A stretch of 64,000 bases of DNA from a virus. Both the position numbers and the translations under genes were made by a program. The notes beneath the pieces were generated by a model. That model saw nothing but the letters and a program-made list of their open reading frames with translations. It was not told the DNA's origin and did not search any database. The DNA lies in the IMG/VR virus record IMGVR_UViG_3300032315_001401, positions 62,001-126,000 of that record. One strand, written 5' to 3'. Positions 24,860 to 33,722 of the stretch are shown here, piece by piece (position 1 is the stretch's first letter; each line of letters opens with the position of its first letter).

Positions 24860-26074
24860 TCACCTATAATCCCACATATAAGATCTGTCTCCATATTCAT
24901 CCACATTCCAGACTTCCATAGATTCTAGAGGGGCATTATTTGCTCCTACTAACCACCTGTCCCCAGTTTCTTGCTCTACAAATACATCCATATCCTCCAA
25001 TCCATCAGAAATAAATCCAAAAGGAGACATATCTTGCTCTATTTGATTTTTTTGCTCTTCATATATTCTCTTACGAACATCATTATCCGTCATTTCTTTA
25101 AAATAATCTTGAGCAACCAACCAAGAAAAAATAACTAGACACATCGCAAGGTCATCGTTACAACCTTCTTCTGCCTCAAAGGAGTTGTGTTTTTGAGAAA
25201 ATGTTGTAAGTTCGCTAATAATATCATAATCTACTGTTAGAAGTTTATCATCTTCAAGTAGAGTCTTGAGGTTGGAGCATCCTAATTTTTTAACAGCAGC
25301 AGTCATTCTCACACCAAGTTGTGATTTCTTTCCACTAAAACCAGAACCAACAATCTGACCTGCACGACCTCTCATTGCACACATCAAAACATTATCATAT
25401 TCAAGATCAAAGTGTAAGATACTTGCAACTTGATCTCCAATATCATTGACCTCAATCAGTAACCAAGCATCATTGTATCCTTTTGCCACTTCGTGAATAA
25501 TGCTGGGAAACAGCATTGGTTTAATTTCATTGTTTTTATATTTTCCTACAATTTTATACGGGAAATTAGTAATATCAAAAACAACAAATGCTGAATAATC
25601 ATTACCTAATCCACGAGCAACATCAACGGTAATTAAATAATTATGCTCTTCTTTTGGATGCTCATAAATGTCTAAACCAGCATTTCTCTTGATAGGGTCA
25701 TCATATGCAAGATTGCGAAGTTTTGTTGCGTTAATAAGAGTATTGACCGAACCTAAAAATTCGCAATTGTGTGATATTATATTATTTGAATAATATAGAT
25801 TATCCTCACCAACATCAAGTAAGTCATAAAGATATATTCCTTCCTCTACTATTTCATTATATACTACTTTTTTTCCCTGCAATAAATCATCAACCCTAAT
25901 TGTTGACGCTTTAATTTTTTCTTTTCCGAAAGAATGATTATCGGAGCACTTTATTTCCGACCCATCATCAAATATTATCCAATGATAGAAAGGTTTATAA
26001 ACTTTTTGAATTCCTGAAAAAGATTTAAATCCATAAGGAGTTTTTACTTCAATATTTTTATTAAGTTTAAACAT
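24860..26074 (-). CDS. 17: Split intein C-half fused to gp17 nuclease domain
   Basis: This 404-residue gene encodes two fused parts. Residues 1-103 are the C-half of a split intein, and residues 104-404 are the second part of the terminase large subunit. The terminase part starts CEFLGSVNTLI, the direct continuation of the sequence that ends the first gene. It contains the nuclease domain, with likely metal-binding acids D151 (TVDVARG), E208 (LLIEVND) and D307/D308 (GCNDDLAM), matching the T4 gp17 acidic triad by order. The gene starts with an ATG overlapping the endonuclease stop by 8 bases. Without splicing it would yield a nuclease domain with an intein leader and no ATPase. Confidence 0.93.
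   Translation of the reverse strand: MFKLNKNIEVKTPYGFKSFSGIQKVYKPFYHWIIFDDGSEIKCSDNHSFGKEKIKASTIRVDDLLQGKKVVYNEIVEEGIYLYDLLDVGEDNLYYSNNIISHNCEFLGSVNTLINATKLRNLAYDDPIKRNAGLDIYEHPKEEHNYLITVDVARGLGNDYSAFVVFDITNFPYKIVGKYKNNEIKPMLFPSIIHEVAKGYNDAWLLIEVNDIGDQVASILHFDLEYDNVLMCAMRGRAGQIVGSGFSGKKSQLGVRMTAAVKKLGCSNLKTLLEDDKLLTVDYDIISELTTFSQKHNSFEAEEGCNDDLAMCLVIFSWLVAQDYFKEMTDNDVRKRIYEEQKNQIEQDMSPFGFISDGLEDMDVFVEQETGDRWLVGANNAPLESMEVWNVDEYGDRSYMWDYR
25766..26074 (-). other. Intein C-half (IntC), 103 residues
   Basis: Residues 1-103 of the downstream gene. Block B appears as IKCSDNHSFG with S44 and H47 in place of the usual TxxH. Block F appears as YLYDLLDVGED near residue 81, and block G as NNIISHN with penultimate H102 and terminal N103, followed by Cys+1 (codon 25763-25765). 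The pattern strongly resembles AceL-TerL IntC as I recall it (GIQKV, IIFDD, SHN). There is no embedded endonuclease domain. Confidence 0.92.
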
Positions 26075-26636
26075 TTTTCCAACACTCGTTTAAAACAATC
26101 CTTTTTAATCCTTGAGGTGTTAAATTATATTTTTTGGCGTATTCTTTACAAAATGCCTGAACATATGACATTTTTTTACCATTTTTCATAATCATTCCAA
26201 CATTTTGTAAATTTGGTTTTTCATTATATAGTTTTCTTATTGCTCTTATCTCATCATCATTAATTTTTCTACTAAAAACTCTACCTTTTCTAGAGTTACT
26301 CATTTTCTCTACAGTTTCTTCCGAAAAACAATTTTGCATACCTTTATTCCAAGGAATATTACCTTTCTTAACCCCTCCAATTCCTTTTCTTTCATAATTA
26401 TCAAAACCTTCCCCACCAGTAGACTTGTTCCATCCATTTTTGAAAGTATCAAATTTTTCTATATAAAAAATTTCTTTTTCTTTTGCTTTTTCTGCAACAT
26501 CTATTTGTTCACTTATTTCAAAAGTATGTGGTGGTTTATTTCTTTTATGTTCTCTTTTTCTAGAATCTAAATTTTGGGTTTGTCCAACGTATTTAACTTT
26601 ACCGTCAGAATTTTTAAGAAAGTAAATATAATACAT
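26067..26636 (-). CDS. GIY-YIG homing endonuclease inside the fractured gp17 locus
   Basis: A 189-residue GIY-YIG protein: MYYIYFLKNS (1-10) and VKYVGQTQNL (14-23) are the two half-motifs, followed by R26 and an EKEIFYIEKF helix with the expected glutamate. A segment GVKKGNIPWNKGMQ plus EETVEKMSNSRKG matches the NUMOD3 DNA-binding repeat, and the last 50 residues (YVQAFCKEYAKKYNLTPQGL) look helix-turn-helix-like. It is a separate frame with its own start between the two halves of the split intein gene. It probably cuts intein-free gp17 alleles and spreads the whole cassette, replacing the endonuclease domain missing from the intein. It overlaps the IntC gene by 8 bases. Confidence 0.92.
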   Translation of the reverse strand: MYYIYFLKNSDGKVKYVGQTQNLDSRKREHKRNKPPHTFEISEQIDVAEKAKEKEIFYIEKFDTFKNGWNKSTGGEGFDNYERKGIGGVKKGNIPWNKGMQNCFSEETVEKMSNSRKGRVFSRKINDDEIRAIRKLYNEKPNLQNVGMIMKNGKKMSYVQAFCKEYAKKYNLTPQGLKRIVLNECWKNV

Positions 26637-26645
26637 TTTTATTAT

Positions 26646-26653
26646 TATTTATA
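26646..26653 (-). promoter_or_regulatory. Late promoter match TATAAATA inside the gp17 break
   Basis: A perfect TATAAATA on the minus strand, 9 bases before the endonuclease ATG. With T4 spacing the transcript would start about 4 bases before that ATG, so it may serve the downstream IntC-nuclease gene more than the endonuclease. The surroundings are very AT-rich, so chance is possible. Confidence 0.5.
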
Positions 26654-26664
26654 ATCCAAAAAAC

Positions 26665-27546
26665 TCACAATCGTTTATATAAGTCTTTCATAGAAATTTT
26701 TTGAGTATTTCCATCACTATCTTGAATTTCAACTAAAGTATCCCCACTTAAACATTCAAACTCAACCTTAAACTGCTGCTCACTCGTGTTTGCAATCGTC
26801 TGTGCCTTCCACGCTTCGTCTCTACCGGGCACTTCAGACCAATGAACATCTGTAGGAACATATTCATTTTTGCCCCTTTCAGCGTCGTGCCACATACGGT
26901 AGAAGTGATTCATACCGCGAGGAGTGGAAACAATAATTACCTTTGTGCTTTGACCAGAAGAAATAGTAGGATAAACAGACGCAAAGAAGTCGTCAGCAAT
27001 GTGATTTGGAATAAACGCAAATTCGTCCAAAAAGATGACATTATATGACCCTCCTCGAACAGCAGATGAAGAAGTAGAGTTTGATGAAATTTTTGATCCA
27101 TTTTCTAACTCTAGAGAACCTTTGTTCCAAGATATAATACCCTGTTGCATCCACTTGGGCAAATTCTCATAAGCAAGTTGCAATCTTCCGAGAAGGTCTC
27201 TGGCAGTGGATGCTTTGTTTGCTAGAATTGCTATATTCACATTATCGTTAAATACCGCATAATGTAATAAGTATGAGACGCAAGTTGTAGATTTACCCGT
27301 CTGGCGGGGCATCTTGCAGATATTAAATCTATTCTCGTGGAAGTTCTTTACAAGTTTCTCCTGAAACGGATACATCTTAAATGGAACAAGACCGTGGTCC
27401 AAAGAAACAATCTTAATATAATTCTTTGCAAAATATACAGGGTCTTCCTTACACTTTAAGAACTCAATAATTTGTTCTTCAGTGAATTGAATTTGTGTAT
27501 TCGCTTTTTTTAGGTTGGGATTACCAAGATAAATGTTATCACTCAT
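26665..27546 (-). CDS. 17: gp17 ATPase domain fused to split intein N-half
   Basis: The 293-residue gene encodes the packaging ATPase half of the terminase large subunit (1-264) and then a 29-residue intein N-half before a stop. Walker A is MPRQTGKST (79-87), Walker B VIFLDEFAF (170-178, with D174 and E175), and a TPRGMN coupling segment follows. The extein ends with SEQQFKVEFE, after which the intein begins with Cys1 (CLSGDTLVEI). Joined to the second gene, the mature product would be 565 residues, normal for cyanophage gp17 (T4: 610). The break lies between the ATPase and nuclease domains. Confidence 0.95.
   Translation of the reverse strand: MSDNIYLGNPNLKKANTQIQFTEEQIIEFLKCKEDPVYFAKNYIKIVSLDHGLVPFKMYPFQEKLVKNFHENRFNICKMPRQTGKSTTCVSYLLHYAVFNDNVNIAILANKASTARDLLGRLQLAYENLPKWMQQGIISWNKGSLELENGSKISSNSTSSSAVRGGSYNVIFLDEFAFIPNHIADDFFASVYPTISSGQSTKVIIVSTPRGMNHFYRMWHDAERGKNEYVPTDVHWSEVPGRDEAWKAQTIANTSEQQFKVEFECLSGDTLVEIQDSDGNTQKISMKDLYKRL
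26668..26754 (-). other. Intein N-half (IntN), 29 residues
   Basis: The last 29 codons of the ATPase gene: Cys1, block A CLSGDTLVEI, an 8-residue turn and then SMKDLYKRL before the stop. The DLYKRL ending matches the AceL-TerL IntN as I recall it (25 residues). This is far shorter than the ~90-100 residues of canonical split-intein N-halves. Confidence 0.92.
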
Positions 27547-27555
27547 GACTTTTAA

Positions 27556-30500
27556 TCAAACCCCACCATATGCAAATATCCAAACACCACCAACAGCAGT
27601 TGAAGTTGAGAATAGTTCAATCATCATACTTGCTTGAGCAGCACCACCACCTCCAAGTTGATAAACATTACTACCATTACTACACTGACTTGCAGTTACT
27701 CCAGTAAATGTAAAAGTATTTGCACCAGTATGAGGAGTAATAAAAATCCTAATTCCTCTATTTGCTGTAAAATTAGTTAGTGTAACTGTTCTATTTCCAT
27801 TAGCACTTGGTTGCCAGAATATTACATCAGGACCAGTAAAATCTACTGTAAGTGTGCTTGCCTGTGTAGTAGAAGTAGAGATGAAATATGATGGTATTGC
27901 ATTAACTGTAACTTGCCCTGTGGAATTGGAAATAGTAACACCAGTACCAGCAACAATAGAAGTTACAATACCAGTTAGATTTGTTCCAGAACCACTATAA
28001 GAAGTTGCAGTAACTACACCAGAGAATGTTCCACCATCAGTACATACAAGTTTTGTCGTAGTTACAACTCCAACACTCATTCCAAGTGATGAAGTATTTC
28101 CATAACCTAATACTGAATTTAGGTTTTGTGCTCCTGTAATTGTAACAATACCAATTCCATTCACAGGTGCAATTGTAATTCCACTTCCAGCAATGATTTG
28201 ATTAACAATCGTTGGTTTGTTGAGAATAGATGCAACACCAACTGTTGAAGTCCAATCACTATTGACTTGAGCAGTTCCATTAATCGTAACTCTTCCTGTT
28301 GAACCTGATACTGTAATTCCACCAGTACCAGCAACAATAGAAGTTACAATACCAGTTAGATTTGCACCATTTCCAGTATAAGAAGTTGCGGATACAACTC
28401 CAACATTAATTCCAAGTGCCGAAGTATTTCCGTTAGTTAATACCGAATTGAGGTTCTGTGTTCCAGTTGCATTAATTGTGACTGTACCAATTCCATTCAC
28501 AGGAGATAGTGATACACCAGTTCCTCCAATAATTTGATTAACAATATTTGGTTTGTTTAGAATTGCAGTAACACCAACAGTGGCATTCCAATCAGAATTA
28601 AGTTGTGTTCTTGGTCCTGGAATTTGGTCGTAATGAGTTCCATTGTGAATTAATAAGTCCCCATCTTGAAGTGATAAAGGTCCATTTCCAAAATTAGTTG
28701 TACCAACTCCAACTACTGTATATTGCCAACCTGCTTCTCCAGTTGCATCTGTGATTGGTGGAATATTGGTAACAACATTATATGCTCCTTTGTAGATAAC
28801 AGCACCAGTAACAGTTGGAGGGGTCTCCCAAGACATTACATAATTACCAGCAACATTAGTAACCTTCAGGAACTTATCTGCAGTTCCTGCGGTTTGTGGT
28901 GGGAAATATGTTAATCTTGAATTATCATAGAAAGTAATACCAGTAGTGCTACCTGTGCCAGTAAATGATAACCCATTATTATTAATACTTGCAGATAATG
29001 TTTTAGTTGCTGTACCAAGAGGTGCAGTATAGAAATTTATTTGTGACCCATAAGCAGTATTTGTATAATTTTCCCTAGCAACAAACTCAATGGCAGTTGG
29101 AGCGGCAGTTTGAGGAATAGTAGTTGTACCCCAACCTACTGCAGTAATTCTAAACATACTATCTCCAGACTGCAGAGCAGTAGGAATTCCAGCAGTTCCT
29201 CTACCAGAACGACCTGTTAATTGTGCGTGAGCACCAACACCAAATCCATCAATCGTAACTCTTGCGGGAGCATCTTGATTGCTAGTGAGGTGTAATAATC
29301 CTCCAGAAAATAAAATTGGTTGATAATCACCGTTTGGAGAACCAATAATACTCACTCCACCAATATCTCCCGCAGGAATAGTTGGGGGATAATATTGAGT
29401 GCGTCCTGTGCGGTCTGTATAAAATGCTGTTCTATTTACAGCATTTTCAACTCTAACAGAACGATTGAAAATAACATCCGCAGTTGCACCAAGAGAACCA
29501 ATATAAACATCACGAGTACTATCTTTAATCTGCAAGGTATTATCTCTCAATACCCATTCACCAACTTCTAAACCAGCACCACCTTTGATGTAGAAATTAC
29601 CTGCTTTTGCTCCAAGTGCTTGGTCGTTTCCTAATGTTTCGTCCTGTACATAAATCGTTCCAGTTCCAAACCAGACTTCTTTAAATCTTCTGGATGGAGA
29701 ACCCAAAGACCATTCATTAGTCGTGTATGGGAGAATGTCCGAGTGATTAACAATATTACCACCAGGACCTGCATTCAAAGTAATATCAACATTATTTCCA
29801 GTAAGTATTGACATCCCCGCATTGACGGTTGCACGAGCAAAAGTAATTATCTCATCTGTTATTGGAAGAGGTGCTCCTACTGGAAAATTAATATCAGTAA
29901 TAATAACCTTATTATATGCACCAGTACCAATACCAATAATTTTACTTCCAACTGGAATTGCTGCACCAGCAATCACATCATCTATCTGAAGTGTTGGTGT
30001 GGGAACTGCTTGAAGTTCATAAACTGCATATGGAACACCAGTAATACCATAGGTTAAACCATAACTTCCAATACCTAAATTTGCATAATTTCCGTGTTCA
30101 AGAACTACATTTAGATTTTCATTACCAATGTTAGCAACAATTGAAGAAATACCAGAAATAACAGAACCAACTGGAATGTTTACTGCAGCAACACTAATTT
30201 CATTTGTGGTTGTATTTCCACGGTCGGTGACTGTATCCAAAGTATCTGCATCCAAATCACCAACTAATACAAATTCTGCTTTGTTTGTTGTTGAATTCCA
30301 GGACAGAACTTTACCATCATAAGCAGCAGAATTCGTTGCAAGTCCAACAACATCATCCAGGTATCTAAATTTTGTTTCACCACCACCACCTAATGTGGAG
30401 AGTTGTTGTTGGATGCGAGAAAGAAAGAGTTTATAATGCTTTTCTAAATCTTCAAGTGTTGCGAACTTTTGGTCTAATGGAGTTAATGTGTCTTTTTGAA

Positions 30501-30837
30501 CTTTAACATCTGATGGTTCGGAAAGAAGTCCTAATGACCTTTCAATCAGTTCATTTTTTGGTTCTTCAAGTTCTTCTTGAAGTTCTTCTACTACCTCAAC
30601 AATTTCCTCAATTACTTCTTCATTAATTGGTTCTATTTCATTAGAAGATAAGAAGTCCTCAAATACTTTGAGTGCTTTATGTCCTTTTTTATTTTTTATT
30701 TTACTCTTTGTTTTAAGAATAGAAACTTCTTCAAAAACAGAATCTAGTCCTAAGTCACCAACTAAAGATTCATATTCTTCCTTTTTTTGTTTCTTTTCTT
30801 GTGCTACTAATTTAAAAAGTTCTGACAGTTCATCCAT
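27556..30837 (-). CDS. Large tail-fibre-like structural protein, 1093 aa
   Basis: Residues 1-150 are Glu/Lys-rich and helical (coiled coil candidate starting MDELSELFKLVAQEKKQ), ending in a GGGG hinge near residue 151. The remaining ~940 residues are Gly/Thr/Asn/Val-rich beta repeats with GTGTIYVQD-like strands, as in phage fibres. A SDW..TVG..ILNKP module occurs twice, and a TSIVAGTG module at least twice, near the C-terminus. Such proteins with a coiled-coil N-terminus and repetitive C-terminus are known among cyanophage virion proteins. The position between gp16 and gp17 is not a T4 tail-fibre position. A role in host attachment is inference. Confidence 0.8.
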   Translation of the reverse strand: MDELSELFKLVAQEKKQKKEEYESLVGDLGLDSVFEEVSILKTKSKIKNKKGHKALKVFEDFLSSNEIEPINEEVIEEIVEVVEELQEELEEPKNELIERSLGLLSEPSDVKVQKDTLTPLDQKFATLEDLEKHYKLFLSRIQQQLSTLGGGGETKFRYLDDVVGLATNSAAYDGKVLSWNSTTNKAEFVLVGDLDADTLDTVTDRGNTTTNEISVAAVNIPVGSVISGISSIVANIGNENLNVVLEHGNYANLGIGSYGLTYGITGVPYAVYELQAVPTPTLQIDDVIAGAAIPVGSKIIGIGTGAYNKVIITDINFPVGAPLPITDEIITFARATVNAGMSILTGNNVDITLNAGPGGNIVNHSDILPYTTNEWSLGSPSRRFKEVWFGTGTIYVQDETLGNDQALGAKAGNFYIKGGAGLEVGEWVLRDNTLQIKDSTRDVYIGSLGATADVIFNRSVRVENAVNRTAFYTDRTGRTQYYPPTIPAGDIGGVSIIGSPNGDYQPILFSGGLLHLTSNQDAPARVTIDGFGVGAHAQLTGRSGRGTAGIPTALQSGDSMFRITAVGWGTTTIPQTAAPTAIEFVARENYTNTAYGSQINFYTAPLGTATKTLSASINNNGLSFTGTGSTTGITFYDNSRLTYFPPQTAGTADKFLKVTNVAGNYVMSWETPPTVTGAVIYKGAYNVVTNIPPITDATGEAGWQYTVVGVGTTNFGNGPLSLQDGDLLIHNGTHYDQIPGPRTQLNSDWNATVGVTAILNKPNIVNQIIGGTGVSLSPVNGIGTVTINATGTQNLNSVLTNGNTSALGINVGVVSATSYTGNGANLTGIVTSIVAGTGGITVSGSTGRVTINGTAQVNSDWTSTVGVASILNKPTIVNQIIAGSGITIAPVNGIGIVTITGAQNLNSVLGYGNTSSLGMSVGVVTTTKLVCTDGGTFSGVVTATSYSGSGTNLTGIVTSIVAGTGVTISNSTGQVTVNAIPSYFISTSTTQASTLTVDFTGPDVIFWQPSANGNRTVTLTNFTANRGIRIFITPHTGANTFTFTGVTASQCSNGSNVYQLGGGGAAQASMMIELFSTSTAVGGVWIFAYGGV
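27895..28605 (-). repeat. Imperfect tandem repeats in the fibre-like gene
   Basis: Two anchors recur: a ccaatcMSWattRasttg-type segment (about 28250 and 28587) encoding NSDW..TVGV, and the segment beginning ccagtaccagcaacaatag (27941 and 28322) encoding TSIVAGTG. The spacings are about 336 and 381 bases, so the repeat is imperfect with indels. Confidence 0.65.
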
Positions 30838-30838
30838 A

Positions 30839-32482
30839 CTAACAATTCCAATTTCTTAATGACCTATTTATTCTTGAATCTGGGTCTCTTGCAGTTTTTG
30901 CCGAAGTGAGTTTGTCCTTCATTCCTTTCATTCTACGGCAAAAGGACTTACGGCGTTTAGCCCTTTTGCCTGTAGGCTTTTTTTCGGTTACTGCGGTTTG
31001 TAACTTTGAACCTGGATTCTCACGACGATAAGCATTCACTGCTTTCTGACTTAATCCATCAGTTTTATCTTTACGATTGACTGATTGCCAATCTTCAGAT
31101 AATCCAAAATCTAATCTCCAGTTTGAATATTCGTATGAATCTGCAAGTGGAAGTGATGGTCCGGAGAGTTTTCCTAAAGCAACCTTTTTTTCATTAGGAT
31201 TGCTGGTTCCTGTAGCAAGATTTCTAATTTTTGCTTGTTTCTGTGCTGCTTTATGTCCCCCACCAATTTCAAAACTAATTTGCTCTTTTTGCATCTCACC
31301 ACTATCAACATAATCTGCAGCAGCATCAAGATAATCTGCTGCTTTAGTAATTTTTGATTGAACCCACGCTTCAATATTACCCTCTCCTTTTACTTTCTTC
31401 TTGAGTCTCTTTGCGGCAGAAATAATGGTGGAAATTTCAGATCTTGCCATTGAATGCTCGTGGTCATATGACTCTGGAAAATTGCCAGGATGCACTGTAG
31501 CAATATTATATTTTAATTGATTGGTTGTTAATGCTGATGGGGTGGAAAACATATCCCAATATTTTGGTCCATATTTACACTCATTACGAGTCTCATCTTT
31601 TTTGCATTTGGGGCAATATCTAATCATTGTTTTCTCTTCCTTTACTGGCACACAATTTGGAACCATTTTCTTACCTTTCTTTTTCATACCCTCTTGCTTA
31701 TACCCATCCCAACAATCTTCTGATTTTGTTCCCCACTTATCAGCACCAACTTTACGACATTTGACAAGTGCTCCAGATGCATATGCACTTGGCCAAACAT
31801 CATATCTTGATTTTACTTTATTATAGCAAGCATCTTTTGTACCACTACCCTTGCCTTTTACATCTGATTCTTCGTTCATTTTCTTTGGTTTGTCTGTTGA
31901 AACATAAGTTGGTTTTGCAGCACCAGATTTTGCTTGCTGACCTGGATCTGCTGCTTTTTTTCTTCTTGCTGCAGAGCGTCTTTCTGCAGAAGTCATCGAT
32001 GCTCTTTTTGTGGAAGAAACACATTTTGGAGTTCCTTCACCCGCTTCGTCACTTGCACAAGTTCCTCCAGTTACAACATTTACCCATCCAGGTTTTCCAC
32101 CTTTTGATTTCGAACCCTTAAACCACTGATGTAAAGACTCTTCAGTAACATCCTTAAATTTTTTATGATGCTTTTTGGCATCTGCTTCCATCTTTTTCAA
32201 ACGAGTATAATAATCTGGAATTTCATCTAAATGTTGAAGGGCAATTTCTTTAGCAAGTTCGTGATTTTTAGTATGCTCATGCTCAATAGGTTCGCCCATA
32301 TCCAATTGCTTTTGAATGAAAGAAACATCCATACGATGCTTCTTCGCAATTTGCGCAACAGTTTTAAATGGTTTCAATTGCTCTTTCAATTTCTTTTTAC
32401 GACCCTGACAATGAGCTCTTTGTGAAAATCCTTTTGGATTGTCGCAGTCAATAGATTTTTTATATTTGTCTGACCAACCCAT
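30839..32482 (-). CDS. Modular basic structural/cargo protein, 547 aa
   Basis: The 547-residue protein is a chain of short modules: MGWSDKYKKSIDCDNPKGFS (1-20), an HEHTKNHELAKEIALQHLDE segment (about 68-87), HQWFKGSKSKGGKPGW with GGTCASDEAGEGTPKC (about 119-153), the DUF5872-like YDVWPSAYASGALVKCRKVG block (about 229-248), a CPKCKKDETRNECKYGPKYW zinc-ribbon-like block (about 290-310), a HEHSMARSEIS helical block, and a Lys/Arg-rich CRRMKGMKDKLTSAKT tail. These modules recur separately in large phages and cyanophages, usually in virion proteins. It lies just downstream of gp16. Enzymatic function is not evident. Confidence 0.75.
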   Translation of the reverse strand: MGWSDKYKKSIDCDNPKGFSQRAHCQGRKKKLKEQLKPFKTVAQIAKKHRMDVSFIQKQLDMGEPIEHEHTKNHELAKEIALQHLDEIPDYYTRLKKMEADAKKHHKKFKDVTEESLHQWFKGSKSKGGKPGWVNVVTGGTCASDEAGEGTPKCVSSTKRASMTSAERRSAARRKKAADPGQQAKSGAAKPTYVSTDKPKKMNEESDVKGKGSGTKDACYNKVKSRYDVWPSAYASGALVKCRKVGADKWGTKSEDCWDGYKQEGMKKKGKKMVPNCVPVKEEKTMIRYCPKCKKDETRNECKYGPKYWDMFSTPSALTTNQLKYNIATVHPGNFPESYDHEHSMARSEISTIISAAKRLKKKVKGEGNIEAWVQSKITKAADYLDAAADYVDSGEMQKEQISFEIGGGHKAAQKQAKIRNLATGTSNPNEKKVALGKLSGPSLPLADSYEYSNWRLDFGLSEDWQSVNRKDKTDGLSQKAVNAYRRENPGSKLQTAVTEKKPTGKRAKRRKSFCRRMKGMKDKLTSAKTARDPDSRINRSLRNWNC

Positions 32483-32495
32483 TAGGAAATTAAAA

Positions 32496-32918
32496 TTACT
32501 CTTTATTATTTAGAAAACCTTGCTTGAGTAATTTTGATAACTCTGAAGTTGATCCTACAAATACCGCATTGTTTGTCACATTATTGGTTGTCTTTACAGA
32601 TTCATCTTCAACATCTTTAAGTTTTTTCTGTAAATCTATAAGCTTATCTGTCACATCTCCAACATTCTTAATTAACTGTCCAGCAACTTCATACGCTCTT
32701 GGACTTCCACCTTCACCAGCAAGTTCCATTATTCCATTAATTGCTTCTTGCCCCTTTTCAATTAAAGAATAAAGATTTGCTCGGGTATATTCATAATCTT
32801 TGTGGATATCATCTACCTTTAAGGGGGATATTTTTAATTCCTCCTTTACTTTTTCTACTTCAACAATATTACTTTCAATATTAAGAGCAGAATCTAAACT
32901 GTCAAATGTATTACTCAT
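32496..32918 (-). CDS. 16: gp16 terminase small subunit
   Basis: The 140-residue protein regulates DNA recognition and gp17 activity at packaging start. The central segment (DYEYTRANLYSLIEKGQEAI, then GGSPRAYEVAGQLIKNVGDV) matches the conserved helical core of T4 gp16 (164 residues). It directly follows gp15, as in T4. In T4 it precedes gp17; here two large genes (547 and 1093 residues) intervene. Confidence 0.9.
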   Translation of the reverse strand: MSNTFDSLDSALNIESNIVEVEKVKEELKISPLKVDDIHKDYEYTRANLYSLIEKGQEAINGIMELAGEGGSPRAYEVAGQLIKNVGDVTDKLIDLQKKLKDVEDESVKTTNNVTNNAVFVGSTSELSKLLKQGFLNNKE

Positions 32919-32924
32919 ACTATG

Positions 32925-33722
32925 TTAAATATCCCTCTGTTGTGTTGGACTATAAGTTTTGGAGTCCTCAAAACTTTGCCAAGTTTCATTAAATCCAAAA
33001 TCATCATCCGGTTGCGCATCAATTGGATCTGGAGTAAGTGTATATCTCATCTCCCTCTTTGCAGTTGCTACATCAGTTGAATTATAGTAATCAACCTGAA
33101 CCTTACGAATAAGACCATCCGTAGAATCCGCGATAGGACCAAACAGATATGTTTTTACTGTAAAATTAAAAGTGTAAATTAATACTCTTCTTGTTGAAAA
33201 ATCTCCTTCATAATCATCCGTAAATGATACATTATCTAGAACGATGGGAATATCTCTCTTTTCCCCAATTGAATCAATTAAATCTACGGTTAGATTGAAT
33301 GATGGTTGGAAATAAGGTAGTATTTGCTCAACTACCTGCAAGGCATCATCCTGTAATTTTGTCATTACATTCAATTGAAATCCAATATTATATGGAACCG
33401 GCAAATAAACTTTCTTCAAATTTGTTCCATCAGAAGCTTTAAATGTTTGGGCAATATTTGCCTTCCTAGTTGCATCATATTGAATGGATGTCATCTCAAA
33501 TGACATTCTGGGTAGTGTAATAGCAATTGGTTTATTTAATTCTGGTTGCTGCTGAATTCTGGCCAGAAATTTTTGAATAGGTCCATAAGCCAATGGAACT
33601 TTCATTTCACTGATGCTATTTCCAGAAGAATCTTTATGTCTTATGTAAATTTCATTGAAAACTGTGCCAAATGCAATGACAGTTCTTCGGATGATCTCGT
33701 GATAATAGTATGTTCCAAGCAT
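32925..33722 (-). CDS. 15: gp15 tail completion/sheath terminator protein
   Basis: The 265-residue protein caps the completed sheath and joins tail to neck. The start MLGTYYYHEIIRRTVIAFGT and the IALPRMSFEM-like ITLPRMSFEM segment (about 84-93) are typical of gp15. Length matches T4 gp15 (272). It overlaps the gp14 stop by one base and lies in the standard 13-14-15-16 order. Confidence 0.95.
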   Translation of the reverse strand: MLGTYYYHEIIRRTVIAFGTVFNEIYIRHKDSSGNSISEMKVPLAYGPIQKFLARIQQQPELNKPIAITLPRMSFEMTSIQYDATRKANIAQTFKASDGTNLKKVYLPVPYNIGFQLNVMTKLQDDALQVVEQILPYFQPSFNLTVDLIDSIGEKRDIPIVLDNVSFTDDYEGDFSTRRVLIYTFNFTVKTYLFGPIADSTDGLIRKVQVDYYNSTDVATAKREMRYTLTPDPIDAQPDDDFGFNETWQSFEDSKTYSPTQQRDI

